Assembly: GCA_964017195.1 (NCBI GenBank)
Contig: OZ024890.1
Coordinates: forward strand, 16,849,201 to 16,913,200
Reading direction: 5' to 3'
Length of the DNA stretch: 64,000 bases
From: Siderastrea radians
Lineage: Eukaryota > Cnidaria > Anthozoa > Scleractinia > Rhizangiidae
Part shown: piece after piece, positions 11,055-22,339 of the stretch
Layout: the number at the start of each line of letters is the position of its first letter
How positions within the stretch are numbered: position 1 is the stretch's first letter
Position numbers and translations under genes: made by a program
Notes under the pieces: generated by a model
Database searches by the model: none
What the model saw: the letters and a program-made list of their open reading frames with translations, nothing else
What the model was told of the DNA's origin: nothing

Positions 11055-11074
11055 CTGTCCACTCCTGTGGACAG
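11055..11074 (+). other. Hairpin between A2 and B2 of the DIRS element
   Basis: CTGTCCAC, four loop bases TCCT, then GTGGACAG: a perfect 8-bp stem just before B2. It could be a transcript-end or replication structure, but this is only a guess. Confidence 0.4.
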
Positions 11075-11077
11075 GGT

Positions 11078-11146
11078 CCATTTTCACCCTTCCATATCTT
11101 ATTGTATATTCATGTGTATTGTAGGTAGTGAGAATATGTTACTATT
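11078..11146 (+). repeat. DIRS split direct repeat B2 (right end)
   Basis: Copy of B1 ending in TACTATT at 11140-11146, immediately followed by unit R sequence identical to that downstream of the empty site at 18307. Confidence 0.9.
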
Positions 11147-11366
11147 ATTTCCTACGTCACTGCATAAGTCGATCGTTCCTTGCGGGGGCACGGGGCTACG
11201 ACGGTACGCTGTTCCTTCATTACTTAATTGATTGTAAATACTTTGTCATAAATTCCTAAAGTGGTTTTTAGAGGTGTTCTGGATGAAATCGCAATACTAA
11301 AGCTACTATACCCGCACAAAACAGATTACGTTTACGCAGTGCTGCTTTAGCGGCTAAAAATGACTG
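11147..11366 (+). repeat. Unit R, short form, right half
   Basis: Continues the interrupted copy of 4551-4908 and matches 18308-18535 almost base for base (ATTTCCTACGTCACTGCATA onward). It stops at GACTGCAGTGAGCAC, where a different sequence (arm H) begins. Confidence 0.85.
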
Positions 11367-11373
11367 CAGTGAG

Positions 11374-11684
11374 CACAGGCAGCCCAGACGCGTTTTATGT
11401 GGAGTTCATTTAAAAATAGAAAAGTGTGAAAATATATGTAATAGCACGGAATAAATCTTTACTTCACGAAATAAATCTTGTTTACTCCTGCTTATTGTGT
11501 CCTGTTTAATTAATTTCCGGTTAATCTTGCATCGCTCTCTTACCCAATCGCTTGTTAGCGTCGCTGCTTATATAAGCCGTTAAGCCTAAGGTTTGCAGAG
11601 ATTTATTACGGACTAACCGGTGATAAAAGAATCGAGATATCTTGAAATAAAGCCTGCCTACCTTCAGCTCAATGCTCCCCTGTT
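11374..11684 (+). repeat. Arm H, left copy of a long inverted repeat
   Basis: From CAGGCAGCCCAGACGCG to GCTCCCCTGTT this is the reverse complement of 16637-16916, with one extra stretch of about 30 bp (near 11490-11535). Contains AATAAATC and TTATATAAG stretches that could act as poly(A) or TATA signals. Both arms abut unit R on the outer side. Confidence 0.85.
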
Positions 11685-11689
11685 CCAGG

Positions 11690-13380
11690 AGTACCTGACG
11701 AGGCCGCTTGACAAAAAACCCGCTCGACAGGCTGGAATTGAGCTTGCTGGGAAAGTTAAACATTAGATAGTTAACTGGCTGGGATGTTTCGTAAACACCC
11801 GGCTTGCAGGGAATTGATATGAAAACACTGTCTCTAGCTGGGGAAAAATGGCTTGTTTGTTTTTTCCTGGCTATTAGACTCTAAAAACAAATTGTGTTCT
11901 GACTACGAGCAGTCTCTCTTCCCGCTCAGGGATTGTCGATCAAAAAGAACAAGCGAGCGAGGGCGGAAATCACCTGCGGCACGGAAACGTGATGCGCGCG
12001 TGATTAGCCGCTAACAAGCAAGCGAACGCGAATCAGGTAGAGAGGGGCGTGTCGACAGCTACAGGTTAACATCAGCTGTCGATTTAAAAAAAAGAGGTAA
12101 TACGAAACTCTTATTTTGAATGAACAAATCAGTTGAGCTCGGTAAACGTTTACCTTTTCGTTTGAACTGGTTGTTTGATGGCGATCTCCGCGGGAATCCC
12201 CGCCAAGTAGCAACGTTAGGGTGAGTGGGTTTTTTGGTGTGTATCAGTTTAGTTATTTTTCTTATTTTGAAGTAATAAAGCCCGTAATAGGATGAATTTT
12301 GCGCTCCTCGGGGCGACCATGATCAAAAGATAATTCTGGAAATTTGCGCATGAAAGGAGTTCACAGAAGAAATTCGTACTTTCTGAGATATAAAAAAAGC
12401 AAGTACAAAAAACGTAGATCTGCTAATTTTGTTTACCGCTTTGTGAATATGATACAATTGAGACGGACAACTCATAGCTGCTCATAGCCGGCGCATCATG
12501 CTTGAAACCCCGGGTCTACACATAGCTGTGAAATCGGTTGTAATATTGGCTGAATTTAGAACTTGAGGGATTTGCTTTCATTTTTAAAGGTCTGAGGATA
12601 TCTTCGGAAACTGAAGACATTTGGAAAGCGAGAAGGGAGCCATTTTTAACCTCAGGCAAAATGTTTCATTCATCCACGCTACAAAACAGAACTCATTAGT
12701 CAACTCTGACTCAATTGTAACGAATATCGATTTCCGCCGCTCAGTCGGGTCCTGCTTTCTTCCCCGAAAACCGACTGGTAATCGAGCTTACAGACCGCGT
12801 CGTGTAAGACACTTTGCTCGTGTTTGTGACATAAATTTGCGGCACGGCTTCTACGTCTGTCTCGTTTATTACTGACAAGATGCGCGGTTCAAAGTTGCAA
12901 TCTGGAGAAAAGGTCACCGGAAGTGGCTGGCGAGTTATGACACCTCGCGGGTAAGATGGTTTGACTGTATAGTATTTTTTACCGTGAAAACAGCAATCTA
13001 CTCTCGGTCAAAACTAAACACCTCCGAAGAATGTTCAGCGAAAGCACAGACTGCCTTAGATTTTCACAAAGTCCTTCGTGGACCCGCGGTTTAGGTAGGT
13101 CACGTACGAAGGACTTTTCCAGCTTGCAGCGCGCCAATTTTACCGACCCAAAAACGGGTCGGTGAATAAATTATGTCCGCGGCCAATCAGAATCGAGATC
13201 TCAAAGAAACTATCATTCAAATGTAAATGTCAAATGTCAAATGTTAACTCAGCTTTTCTCAGGGGACTATATTGAACATATTAAGTTGTTATATTTTTGG
13301 AAACGACAGGAAATCACTTGAATTGAAGCTAACCGAGAAAATGTTTTGTCACACTAGGCTACAGATTTTCAGCCATTCCC
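11690..13380. other. Intergenic, no supported gene
   Basis: Short frames only. The stretch 11900-12060 shares the words CTACGAGCAGTCTCTC and AACAAGCGAG with 22146-22290, suggesting two remnants of one foldback repeat family. Around 13080-13200 there is a CCAATCAG box and a short inverted repeat (ACCGACCCAAAAACGGGTCGGT, 13141-13162), which could be promoter-associated but lacks an adjacent plus-strand gene. Confidence 0.4.
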
Positions 13381-13383
13381 AGC

Positions 13384-13921
13384 TTAAATTAAGCTTAGTA
13401 TGCTAACTTCAACGGAACTCTCCTCCTCTGATGAATCAAATAAATCTGCTTGTGTGGAGGTATCTCTTGTGAGAAGCATAAATTCTTGTTCTCTCGAGGT
13501 TTGTTTTTGTGGAGCATCCTGCAGGAGAAGCGATCTTTTACTCGAGCCACCAGAGGCATCAGAAGAGAGTCTTTTCGTGCTGGTCCCGCTTTCTTTCTGG
13601 GCAGCTATCGCTTCATGACCTGTCTTCAACGAGTTCGTAACAAGGTTCACTTTATTCACTATAGTCTTGTTCTTGTCGGCGCAATTTCTACATATTATGT
13701 TAATCGTCAATTCAGTTGGTGTGAACTGCCGTCCAGCGAGGATTTCTAGATCCAAGTAAGCCTTGTTTTTTTCTGCTACCTGAGCCGATCATTCTACGCC
13801 TGTAATCGTTGTTAATCACTTGTTTGGCGCAAGGGAAACAAATTTGTTCTTTTGAGCACAGAGAAACCGGAACTCGCGTGATAGTTTTGGTTGAAGTTGA
13901 CCCCACGCTACTTTCAGCCAT
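13384..13921 (-). pseudogene. Small CxxC zinc-binding protein, frameshifted
   Basis: An ATG at 13921 starts a frame containing VPVSLCSKEQICFPCAKQ and NNDYRRRMIGSGS. After a run of seven A (on the minus strand, near 13768) coding character shifts into the frame 13755-13384, which continues with DLEILAGRQFTPTELTINII and CRNCADKNKTIV, then a polar Ser/Glu-rich tail. The two CxxC pairs, one in each frame, look like halves of one zinc-binding module, reminiscent of ZAD-like N-terminal domains; family membership is inferred. A one-base change in the homopolymer separates them, from decay or assembly error. A missed intron is less likely because the break has no donor/acceptor pair. Function unknown. 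Confidence 0.5.
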
Positions 13922-14690
13922 CACAAACAAGTAGTCTTGAGATTTGACACCCGCTAGAAAAGTCACGCGCTCACAGAAGGACCGCCCCCTTTTAAATTGA
14001 TAATTCATGCCTTTTGTTTCTGGCGGGAAACGTGATTCAAGATCCTTCGAGCAGTACCAGTCGCCCTCTCGCGACTTCGTCGCTCGCGCTCGTCCCTTCG
14101 CGACTCGCTTCACGTCGCTTCGCGACTTGGAGCAAGTCTAAGACTGCCTGTAATTCAACCGCTCAGTGTGCGGCTTTCGCTGCCGATTTTATCGCGTTTA
14201 CTCTATTGAACACGAGGGAGATGAAACTTTTTGGGGTATCCAGTCTCTTAAGATGTGCATTTTTCCAAATAAGACTCGGCATTCCTGGCATAATAGCATG
14301 TTCTACCTTTGCAAGTATCCTTTTTCTGCTTTTTGGAGGAAATATTCTCTGCTGAAATGATTCAAGCTCTCCCGCCGGTTTTATGTCACTGTCACCGTTC
14401 TGTCACATTCTTTGTGGGGAGGGAGGGGGGGCTCAAAGTACAGTACTTTATTACCCTTTTTTGTTTCCTTCTGTGAAATTGCTAAACGTTGACGTCAGGA
14501 GGAATGAAAGTCTCTTATTTATTGCAATTTTTGAAGTATTAAATTTAAATGATTATAAAACTACGAAATATTGCCCTTCGGAAATATGAAATGTCGCTGT
14601 CGCAAAAAAGCATTTGAGTGAATAAGTAGTAAATCTGATGGGTTTCAAACGATACTTTTAAACACATTTTAGACACATTTTGCCTTTTTA
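13922..14690. other. Upstream region of the CxxC gene, no further gene seen
   Basis: Several short overlapping frames, none with a motif. Contains CGCGACTTCGTCGCTCGCG-type near-palindromes around 14070-14130. Confidence 0.4.
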
Positions 14691-14693
14691 CGC

Positions 14694-15430
14694 TGTCGTG
14701 AATCTCTTACGGTGAATGCCTTACGACAACTGACAATGGCTTTTGCTGCGAATCTTTGCGACAGTTCTGTCGCGAATCTTTTACGGTGAATGCCTTACGA
14801 CAACTGACAATGGCTTTTGCTGCGAATCTTTGCGGCAGTTCTGTCGCGAATCTTTTACGGTGAATGCCTTACGACAACTGACAATGGCTTTTGCTGCGAA
14901 TCTTTGCGGCAGTTCTGTCGCGAATCTTTTACGGTGAATGCCTTATGACAACTGACACTGGCTTTTGCTGCGAATCTTTGCGGCAGTTCTGTCGCGAGTC
15001 TTTTACGGTGAATGCCTTACGATAACTGACAATGGCTTTTGCTGCGAATCTTTGCGGCAGTTCTGTCGCGAATCTTTTACGGTGAATGCCTTACGACAAC
15101 TGACAATGGCTTTTGCTGCGAATCTTTGCGGCAGTTCTGTCGCGAATCTTTTACGGTGAATGCCTTACGACAACTGACACTGGCTTTTGCTGCGAATCTT
15201 TGCGGCAGTTCTGTCGCGAATCTTTTACAGTGAATGCCTTACGACAACTGACACTGGCTTTTGCTGCGAATCTTTGCGGCAGTTCTTTCGCGAATCTTTT
15301 ACGGTGATTGTCTTACGACAACTGACAATGGCTTTTGCTGCGAATCTTTGCGGCAGTTCTTTCGCAAATCTTTTACGGTGATTGTCTTACGAGAACTGAC
15401 GATGGCTTTTGTTTCGAAACTTTGCAGCTC
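14694..15430 (+). repeat. 74-bp minisatellite, about ten copies
   Basis: Unit contains TTTTACGGTGAATGCCTTACG, GACAACTGACAATGGCTTTT and GCTGCGAATCTTTGCGGCAG. Start-to-start spacing is 74 bp throughout. Edge copies are the most diverged, as expected for homogenisation from the middle. As 74 is not a multiple of three, frames cycle, giving overlapping 64-codon frames that should not be read as genes. Confidence 0.92.
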
Positions 15431-16577
15431 AGTACTGACGTCCGCTGTCGAGTTTGTGTCTTTATCGATTTACTCTGTCTAGTTGATTGAACTTGTTAAG
15501 GTTGCACTTAACTAATGATATTTATTTATTTGCTGAGATTCCTGGTAATCAGGAACTGATAATCACGACATACGCTGGCCAACTAAATCCGAGGTTCGTC
15601 AAATGAATCTGCCTTAGTCCTTCTTTCTCCTTGTAAATGTGCAGTGTATAAAATTTCAGGTTCTAACCGCCTTGCATTTGTATAATTGTGATTCCTACAC
15701 CATCGTTTAACTTGAAACTGAATTACGACTTTTTACCCGACACTTTTTGGAGCGGTCATGAGAATTTGCAGTGTGCAGCTTGGGCCTCTGGCGGACTACT
15801 TGAAAACTGTGAGTACCAATCTTTTTGTTTCACCTTTGTTTATTTGTTTGTTTGTTTGTTTGTTTATTGTTATGGGATATGCAGTGTAATCTGTGAAATG
15901 TACAGAAACGCTGTTTGTTTAATGTTAAATGAATTTAGGCACAATTATTGTTTGAAGCGCACAATTATTGTGTTCAATGTTCACGTGAGTAAAAAATTCT
16001 TCCATTTACACCGTTGCTAAAAAAATTGAATTTTTACTGGATAAACTACATGTATTTCAGGTTGGGTAGTGCACTTTGCTATGGTACATTTTAGCTTTTC
16101 AACGATTGTAAACTCTCCAAAAAACAATAAATAAATAAATAAAAACGTTGTAGTCAACGAAGAGTGTAGCTGATAAATAAATATACCGTTATATTAAATT
16201 TGCAACCCCTCCCCCCAAAAAACTGATGTTGCGTACTCTCCCCCCCCCCAATGCAGTCATTTTCGCAAAGTTTACTTCAAAAAATCTCTGGCTGGCTAAG
16301 AAATAGTATACATGATCACTTGCTGGCAAACTGGAAATATTTCCTCTACCGCTGGCTGGATATTTCTTTGTTTTGGCGATTTTAATTTTGCTGGCTCGTT
16401 GAAATTGATGCTGGCTGGGATTTTTATTGAATAAAAGTCCTGCTCGCTGGCAGTGAAGAGCGGGTATTTTTTTCCCAGGAAAGTTAAATATTAAACAAGA
16501 TTGACGGGGAGAACTGCAGGTGATGTTTAGTTCACTCTACAATCGATTTTCCCTGAAGCAGTCATTGGGTACTCCTG
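15431..16577. other. Intergenic, microsatellite at 15841-15868
   Basis: AT-rich. Holds a TTTG microsatellite, C-rich homopolymer runs near 16205-16250 and a segment with repeated GCTGGCT words (16290-16460). One open frame at 15688-16020 runs across the microsatellite and has no recognisable domain. Confidence 0.4.
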
Positions 16578-16641
16578 CTGTTCGTCCTGGCTGGTTTAAA
16601 AAAAGCCACAAAATGTCATTTAAACCAGCCAGGACGAACAG
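16578..16641. other. Perfect 23-bp-stem hairpin at the border of arm H
   Basis: 16578-16600 (CTGTTCGTCCTGGCTGGTTT...) is exactly complementary to 16619-16641, with an 18-base loop. The stem overlaps the first bases of arm H (from 16637), so it marks where the inverted repeat ends. A snap-back structure like this can result from template switching during repair or replication. Confidence 0.85.
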
Positions 16642-16916
16642 GGGAGCATTGAGCTGAAGGTAGGCAGGCTTTATTTCAAGATATCTCGATTCTTTTATCA
16701 CCGCTTAGTCCGTAATAAATCTCTGCAAACCTTAGGCTTAACGGCTTATATAAGCAGCGACGCTAACAAGCGATTGCGTAAGAGAGCGGTACAATAAGCA
16801 GGAGTAAACAAGATTTATTTCGTGAAGTAAAGATTTATTCCGTGCTATTACATATATTTTCACCCTTTTCTATTTTTAAATGAACTCCACATACAACGCG
16901 TCTGGGCTGCCTGTGC
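16637..16916 (-). repeat. Arm H, right copy of the long inverted repeat
   Basis: Reverse complement of 11374-11684, lacking about 30 bp. The outer border is GGGCTGCCTGTGC, then unit R-type sequence (AGTGAGCACAACGGAAAGG). About 4.95 kb lies between the two arms. Confidence 0.85.
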
Positions 16917-17080
16917 AGTGAGCACAACGGAAAGGTTGCACAAACGCTGTTTTCATTGCGCTAGAGCAGTGACAAAAAATGACGGAAGCGACATTGGGAG
17001 CTGCTGGAACGCTGCAAGAGAGCTACTGCAAAATAGCAACATGAAGCTTTATGGTAGATTAGCAGCACATCACTATAACG
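16917..17080 (+). repeat. Unit R right end, leading into the 51-bp array
   Basis: Matches 18530-18705 (GAGCACAACGGAAAGGTTGC through GCAACATGAAGCTTTATGG). In both places this segment is followed directly by the 51-bp minisatellite, so unit R and the array belong to one composite repeat. Confidence 0.75.
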
Positions 17081-17890
17081 TACAGAGAAACGTTGAGAAG
17101 ATAAGACAAATACTGTACAAATGAACTAACGTACGGAGAAACGTTGAGAAGATAAGACAGATACTGTACAAACGAAATAACGTACAGAGAAACGTTGAGA
17201 AAATAAGACAAATTCACTACAAACGAACTCAACGTACGGAGAAACGCTGAGAAGATGAGACAAACACTGTACAAACAAACTAACGTACGGAGAAACGCTG
17301 AGAAGATGAGACAAATACTGCAGAAACGAAGAAACGTACGGAGAAACGTTGAGAAGATAAGACAAATACTGTACAAACGAACTAACGTACAGAGGAACGT
17401 TGAGAAGATAAGACAAATACGGTACAAACGAACTAACGTACGGAGAAACGCTGAGAAGATAAGACAAATACTGTACAAACGACCTAACGTATGGAGAAAC
17501 TTTGAGAAGATAGGACAAATACTGTACAAACGAACTAACTTACGGAGAAACGTTGAGAATATAAGACAAATACTGTACAAACGAACTAACGTACGGAGAA
17601 ACGCCGAGAAGATAAGACAATTACTGTATAAACGAACTAACGTACGGAGAAACGTTGAGAAGATAAGACAAATACTGTGCAAACGAACTTATGTACGGAG
17701 AAACGTTGAGAAGATAAGACTAATACTGTACAAACGAACTAACGTACGGAGAAACACTGAGAAGATAAGACAAATGATGTACAAACGAACTAACGTACAG
17801 AGAAACGTTGAGATGATAAGACAAATACTGTACAAACGAACTAACGTACGGTGAAACGCTGAGGAGATTAGAAATACTGTACAAACGAAC
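17081..17890 (+). repeat. 51-bp minisatellite array 1, about 16 copies
   Basis: Unit: AACGTACGGAGAAACGTTGA followed by GAAGATAAGACAAATACTGT and ACAAACGAACT. At 51 bp (17 codons) a long frame persists in several registers on both strands. The plus-strand reading gives a basic 17-residue repeat (RRNVEKIRQILYKRTNV) and the minus strand a hydrophobic one. I read these as by-products because many frames are open at once, copies vary without bias toward synonymous positions, and no start context or splice signals stand out. Confidence 0.9.
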
Positions 17891-17929
17891 ATAGTACGTG
17901 TGACCATTTAATGTTTTGTCCCTTAACCA

Positions 17930-18610
17930 CTTCCACAATGTCATTTTACTTTCATGAAATTTTCCCTTTTCCCTTAATACAAAAGAATCAAGTGGTGCAG
18001 TAAGGCCTTGTGACATATTTACATATTGGGAGAACTAAAATGACGTTTGAAACTGTGATAGGTTATTTCAAGCAAATGTGTCGCAAAATCGGATGTACTT
18101 CAAAGGTGCGCTGCTACTCTTGCCTTATACATATATACTTATCACCCAAGCATGCAGTGATTTCTGTAACTTTTCCCCGCTCAGTTACCACAGTAACATA
18201 ACTTATAATAAAAGTGTTCGCTATAAATTGAATGAAACTTCTGAGAAAACGCGAGGAAGGTAACACTAACACCTTGTCAACGTATACTAATGTCAACGTA
18301 TACTATTATTTCCTACGTCACTGCATAAGTCGATCGTTCCTTGTGGGGGTACGGGGCTACGACGGTACGCTGTTCCTTCATTACTTAATTGATTGTAAAT
18401 ACTTTGTCATAAATTCCTAAAGTGGTTTTTACAGATGTTCTGAATGAAATCGCAATGCTAAAGCTACTATACCCGCACGAAACAGATTACGTTCACGCAG
18501 TGCTGCTTTAGCGGCTAAAAATGACTGCAGTGAGCACAACGGAAAGGTTGCACGAACGCTGTTTTCATTGCGGTAGAGCAGTGACAAAAAATGACTGCAT
18601 GAGTGCTGCA
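17930..18610 (+). repeat. Unit R, intact short form (holds the DIRS empty site)
   Basis: Uninterrupted copy of the unit split by the DIRS element at 4.9/11.1 kb. The pre-insertion sequence CAACGTATACTATTATTTCC is at 18294-18313. Relative to the long copies at 3.8-4.5 and 25.2-25.9 kb it lacks the internal block of about 450 bp. It sits between two 51-bp minisatellite arrays. Confidence 0.85.
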
Positions 18611-18639
18611 GAAGCGACATTGGGAGCTGCTGGAACGCT

Positions 18640-20660
18640 GCAAGAGAGCTACTGCAAAATAGCAACATGAAGCTTTATGGTAGATTAGCAGCACATCACT
18701 ATAACGTACAGAGAAACGTTGAGAAGATAAGACAAATACTGTACAAACGAACTAACGTACGGAGAAACGCTGAGAAGATAAGACAAACACTGTACAAACA
18801 AACTAACGTACGGAGAAACGCTGAGAAGATGAGACAAATACTGCAGAAACGAAGAAACGTACATAGAAACGTTGAGAAGATAAGACAGATACTGTACAAA
18901 CGAAATAACGTACAGAGAAACATTGAGAAAACAAGACAAATACTCTACAAACGAACTCAACGTACGGAGAAACGCTGAGAAGATAAGACAAACACTGTAC
19001 AAACAAACTAAAGTACGGAGAAACGCTGAGAAGATAGGACAAATACTGTACAAACGAACTAACTTACGGAGAAACGTTGAGAATATAAGACAAATACTGT
19101 ACAAACGAACTAACGTACGGAGAAACGCCGAGAAGATAAGACAATTACTGTATAAACGAACTAACGTACGGAGAAACGTTGAGAAGATAAGACAAATACT
19201 GTGCAAACGAACTTATGTACGGAGAAACGTTGAGAAGATAAGACAAATACTGTACAAACGAACTAACGTACGGAGAAACGCTGAGAAGATAAGACAAATA
19301 CTGTACAAACGAGCTAACGTATGGAGAAACGTCGAGAAGATAAGACATACTGTACAAACGAACTAACGTACGGAGAAACGCTGAGAAGATATGACAAATG
19401 CTGTACAAACGAACTAACGTACAGAGAAACGTTGAGAAGATAAGACAAATACTATACAAACGAGCTAACCTACGGAGAAACGCTGAGGAGATAAGAAATA
19501 CTGTAAAAACGAACTAACGTACGGAGAAACATTGAGAAGATAAGACAAATACTGTACAAACGAGCTAACGTATGGAGAAACGTAGAGAAGATAAGACTAA
19601 TACTGCACAAACGAACTAACGTATGGAGAAACGTCGAGAAGATAAGACTAATGCTGTACAAATTAAACGAACTAACGTAGGAGAAACGTTGAGAAGATAA
19701 GACAAATACTGTACAAACGAAATAACGTACAGAGAAACGGCGAGAAAATAAGACAAATACTCTACCAACGAACTAGCGTACAGAAAGACGTTGAGAAGAT
19801 AAGACAAACACTGTACAAACAAACTAACGTACGGAGAAACGCTGAGAAGATAAGACAAATACTGTAGAAACGAAGAAACGTACGGAGAAACGTTGAGAAG
19901 ATAGGACAAATACTGTAGAAACGAACTAACGTACGGAGAAACGCTGAGAAAATAAGACAAATACTGTACATAGTAACTAACAAAACAAGAGCGATTAATA
20001 TAACAACAATAATACATTGAGTGGGAAAGTTCTACGATACGGAGAAACGTCGAGACAAGACTAATACCGTGCGAATTGACTAACGTACGGACAAACGTGA
20101 AAAAGACAAGACTAATAGTTCTGTACAGACAAACTGATGGAGAAACGTTGAGAAGATAAGACGAATACTGCACAAACGAACTAACGTATTGAGAAACGTT
20201 GAGAAGATAGCAGAGGACAACTACTGTACAAACGAACTAACGTACGGAGAAACGCTGAGAAGATAAGACAAATACTGTACAAACGAACTAACGTACGGAA
20301 AAACGTTGAAAAGATAAGACAAATACTGTTCAAACGAACTAACGTACGGAGAAACGTTGAAAAGATGAGACAAATACTGTACAAACGAACTAACGTACGG
20401 AGAAACGTGAAAAAGACAAGACTAATAGTTCTGTACAGAAAAACTGAAGTACGGAGAAACGTTGAGAAGGTTAGACTAATATACTGTACAAACGAACTAA
20501 CGCACCGAGAACGATTAATGTGACGACAGTAATATCGTGTGAACGTACTACGATATGGAGAAACATGAGACGATACTAATATACCACACGAACGGACTAA
20601 CGTACGACAACACTAGTAGTGTACGAACTAACGTACAGAACTAGACAAACTTTGAGACAG
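18640..20660 (+). repeat. 51-bp minisatellite array 2, about 35 copies with decaying right edge
   Basis: Same unit and leader as array 1. Many stretches (for example 18706-18870 and 19050-19220) match array 1 copy for copy, so arrays 1 and 2 are duplicates rather than independent expansions. Past about 19980 units are interrupted and degenerate, ending near 20660. Confidence 0.9.
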
Positions 20661-22339
20661 TGCAGCTGTTAGGCAACGAAATTATCACATTTAACATGCA
20701 GTTAACGAAAAAGTTTGCCTTCAACATGACTAGTAACTGGGAGAATTCCACGAGCTAAAACTGAAAATTCACGAGTATTTGGCTAGTTGACCACCGCCAA
20801 GGTCGAGAGCTGGTTGAATTTTTAAAATTTTTTGTGTTGAGACCCAGTCTGTGGGCATACACGAAGTTCTAACTCTGCTTAGCTTCACAATGCATCATTG
20901 GGCGATTTTCAAAACACACTTGTATATTCGTTTCAATTCTATCTGAACAGTTTGTCTGAGGCTATGTATATGTGGAGTGTATTGCAGCTAAACAAAACAT
21001 GTCGAGCTGTATCAGTTGTCATTTGAATATGGTTCGAAGCAAATCGAATTGCTGAACGAGATCTTTAAGGGAAAAAGCTGCGACGTTTTTCGTGTTCGGA
21101 TATCACGTCAGACCATATGACAAAATTGGTCCGGCGGAAAACTTCGAAATTTGGTGGGACAACTGGGGTCTGATCATCGACTGTTACTTCCAGCACTGCT
21201 GCAGGGTGGTACATTAATCAGTATTCATACTTTTGAGTGGCCTATTGTTAACCGGCCGTCGCGGCGACGGCCGGTTTATAAAATGGGCACGGTTTTGATG
21301 TGATGGTCAATTGGCTTAACATACGAACAAAGTGCTGTAAAGCTTGTGGTACGGGTACTCAAGAGCGGTACTGTCTTATATAAGACACATGCGCATATTA
21401 GTCTGCTGAATGTTACCTTCGTGTGTTCTTGTCTTTTAATTTACAGTATTTAAGATATGAACGGCGAAGGGTTGTTAAGTTTGGGGTATTTTGTTTTTGT
21501 CTTGTATAGCACATGCGCAATTGAGTAACGCAGCTAATAGGATTGAATGCGAAATTGGCTGTGTTGTCTGATCTAGTTAGTGGTTATGGTGAAAATTTTT
21601 TTAGCGCAGGAGTTTTTTTTATTGGGATTGACATTTTGAGGGATGTAAAAATGTGGGAGTCAGAAGGATTTGTGAATGTTCGGAGCATATCACGCTTCTG
21701 CGAATGTGATTTGCTTTGAAAGTTGCGTTTTGTATAGGAGCGGTGTAATATTGTGCTACGTGAGAGGCGGTTTCCCTTGGCGTTTTATGGGGGGGGAGGG
21801 GTTGGTTTGCGAAGTGGATTGTAAGGTTTCTGATTGGCTAACTTGTATTTCGCAGTGGACAAAAAGGACAGTTGCGTTTTGCCGGCGTGGGCTAGGAAGA
21901 GAAGGAATTGGTACCAGTATGATGATGCAATATTAGTGGATTGCACCATCAGTACATGATAGTTCTTGTGAACGGAGAGAGATGAGTGTTTATTTGAGGC
22001 GAGAAGTTGATACGAAGGAATCGTCATTAGTAAGGAGATCAATTAATAAGGGAGGTGTTACGAGTCTTTTTGCATTGAAAGAACGAAAATATCTGAACAT
22101 TATCGACGGATTTGTGTGGTTTGCTTGTGGTGTTTGCTAAAGGCTACGAGCAGTCTCTCTTTCCGTTCAGACTAGTAAAGGAAAAGAAAAACAAGCGAGT
22201 GAGCGCGAAATCGATTGTGGCTCGACAGGCGCATTAGCTTTCAAAGACGTGTGCGACTTTCGTCCCCGCTCGCTTGTTTACTTTTGCAAGGGGATTCCCG
22301 GGTTAGCAAACCGGATTTAAACATCACGTCATGAGATAT
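20661..22339. other. Intergenic, no supported gene
   Basis: No frame with a recognisable domain. Notable words: a GC-rich palindrome at 21250-21276 followed by TTTATAAAAT, and at 22146-22290 a segment resembling 11900-12060 (CTACGAGCAGTCTCTCTTTC ... AACAAGCGAG). A frame at 21676-21936 has no domain features. Confidence 0.4.
21250..21276. promoter_or_regulatory. GC palindrome next to a TATA-like stretch
   Basis: AACCGGCCGTCGC, one centre base, then GCGACGGCCGGTT: a perfect 13-bp stem. TTTATAAAAT follows directly at 21275-21284. This might be a promoter or the terminus of a repeat; no transcript start can be assigned. Confidence 0.3.

Larger units (their letters stand above)
4909..11146 (+). 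mobile_element. DIRS-type tyrosine-recombinase retrotransposon, complete ends, decayed coding
   Basis: The element has the A1-ORFs-B1-A2-B2 split-direct-repeat layout of the DIRS/PAT/Ngaro order. A1 is 4909-5047, A2 is 10853-10991, B1 is 10791-10859 and B2 is 11078-11146. Between them, on the plus strand, lie a gag-like region with a zinc knuckle, reverse transcriptase, RNase H and a tyrosine recombinase. The heptamer TACTATT is present at the start of A1, at the B1/A2 junction, at the end of B2 and at the empty paralogous site 18301-18307. That is what integration of a B-A joined circle by a recombinase predicts; no target duplication is seen. The pol frame has several frameshifts and an altered RT active site, so this copy is not autonomous. 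Confidence 0.9.

Noticed and set aside
14743..15482. Seven staggered 64- to 73-codon frames
   Set aside because: Each spans repeats of the 74-bp minisatellite; identical peptides recurring every 74 bp are a repeat artefact.
17059..17682. 207-codon hydrophobic repeat frame on the minus strand (SICLIFSTFLRTLVRLY type)
   Set aside because: Arises from the 51-bp array; equivalent frames are open in other registers and on the other strand. No start or splice context.
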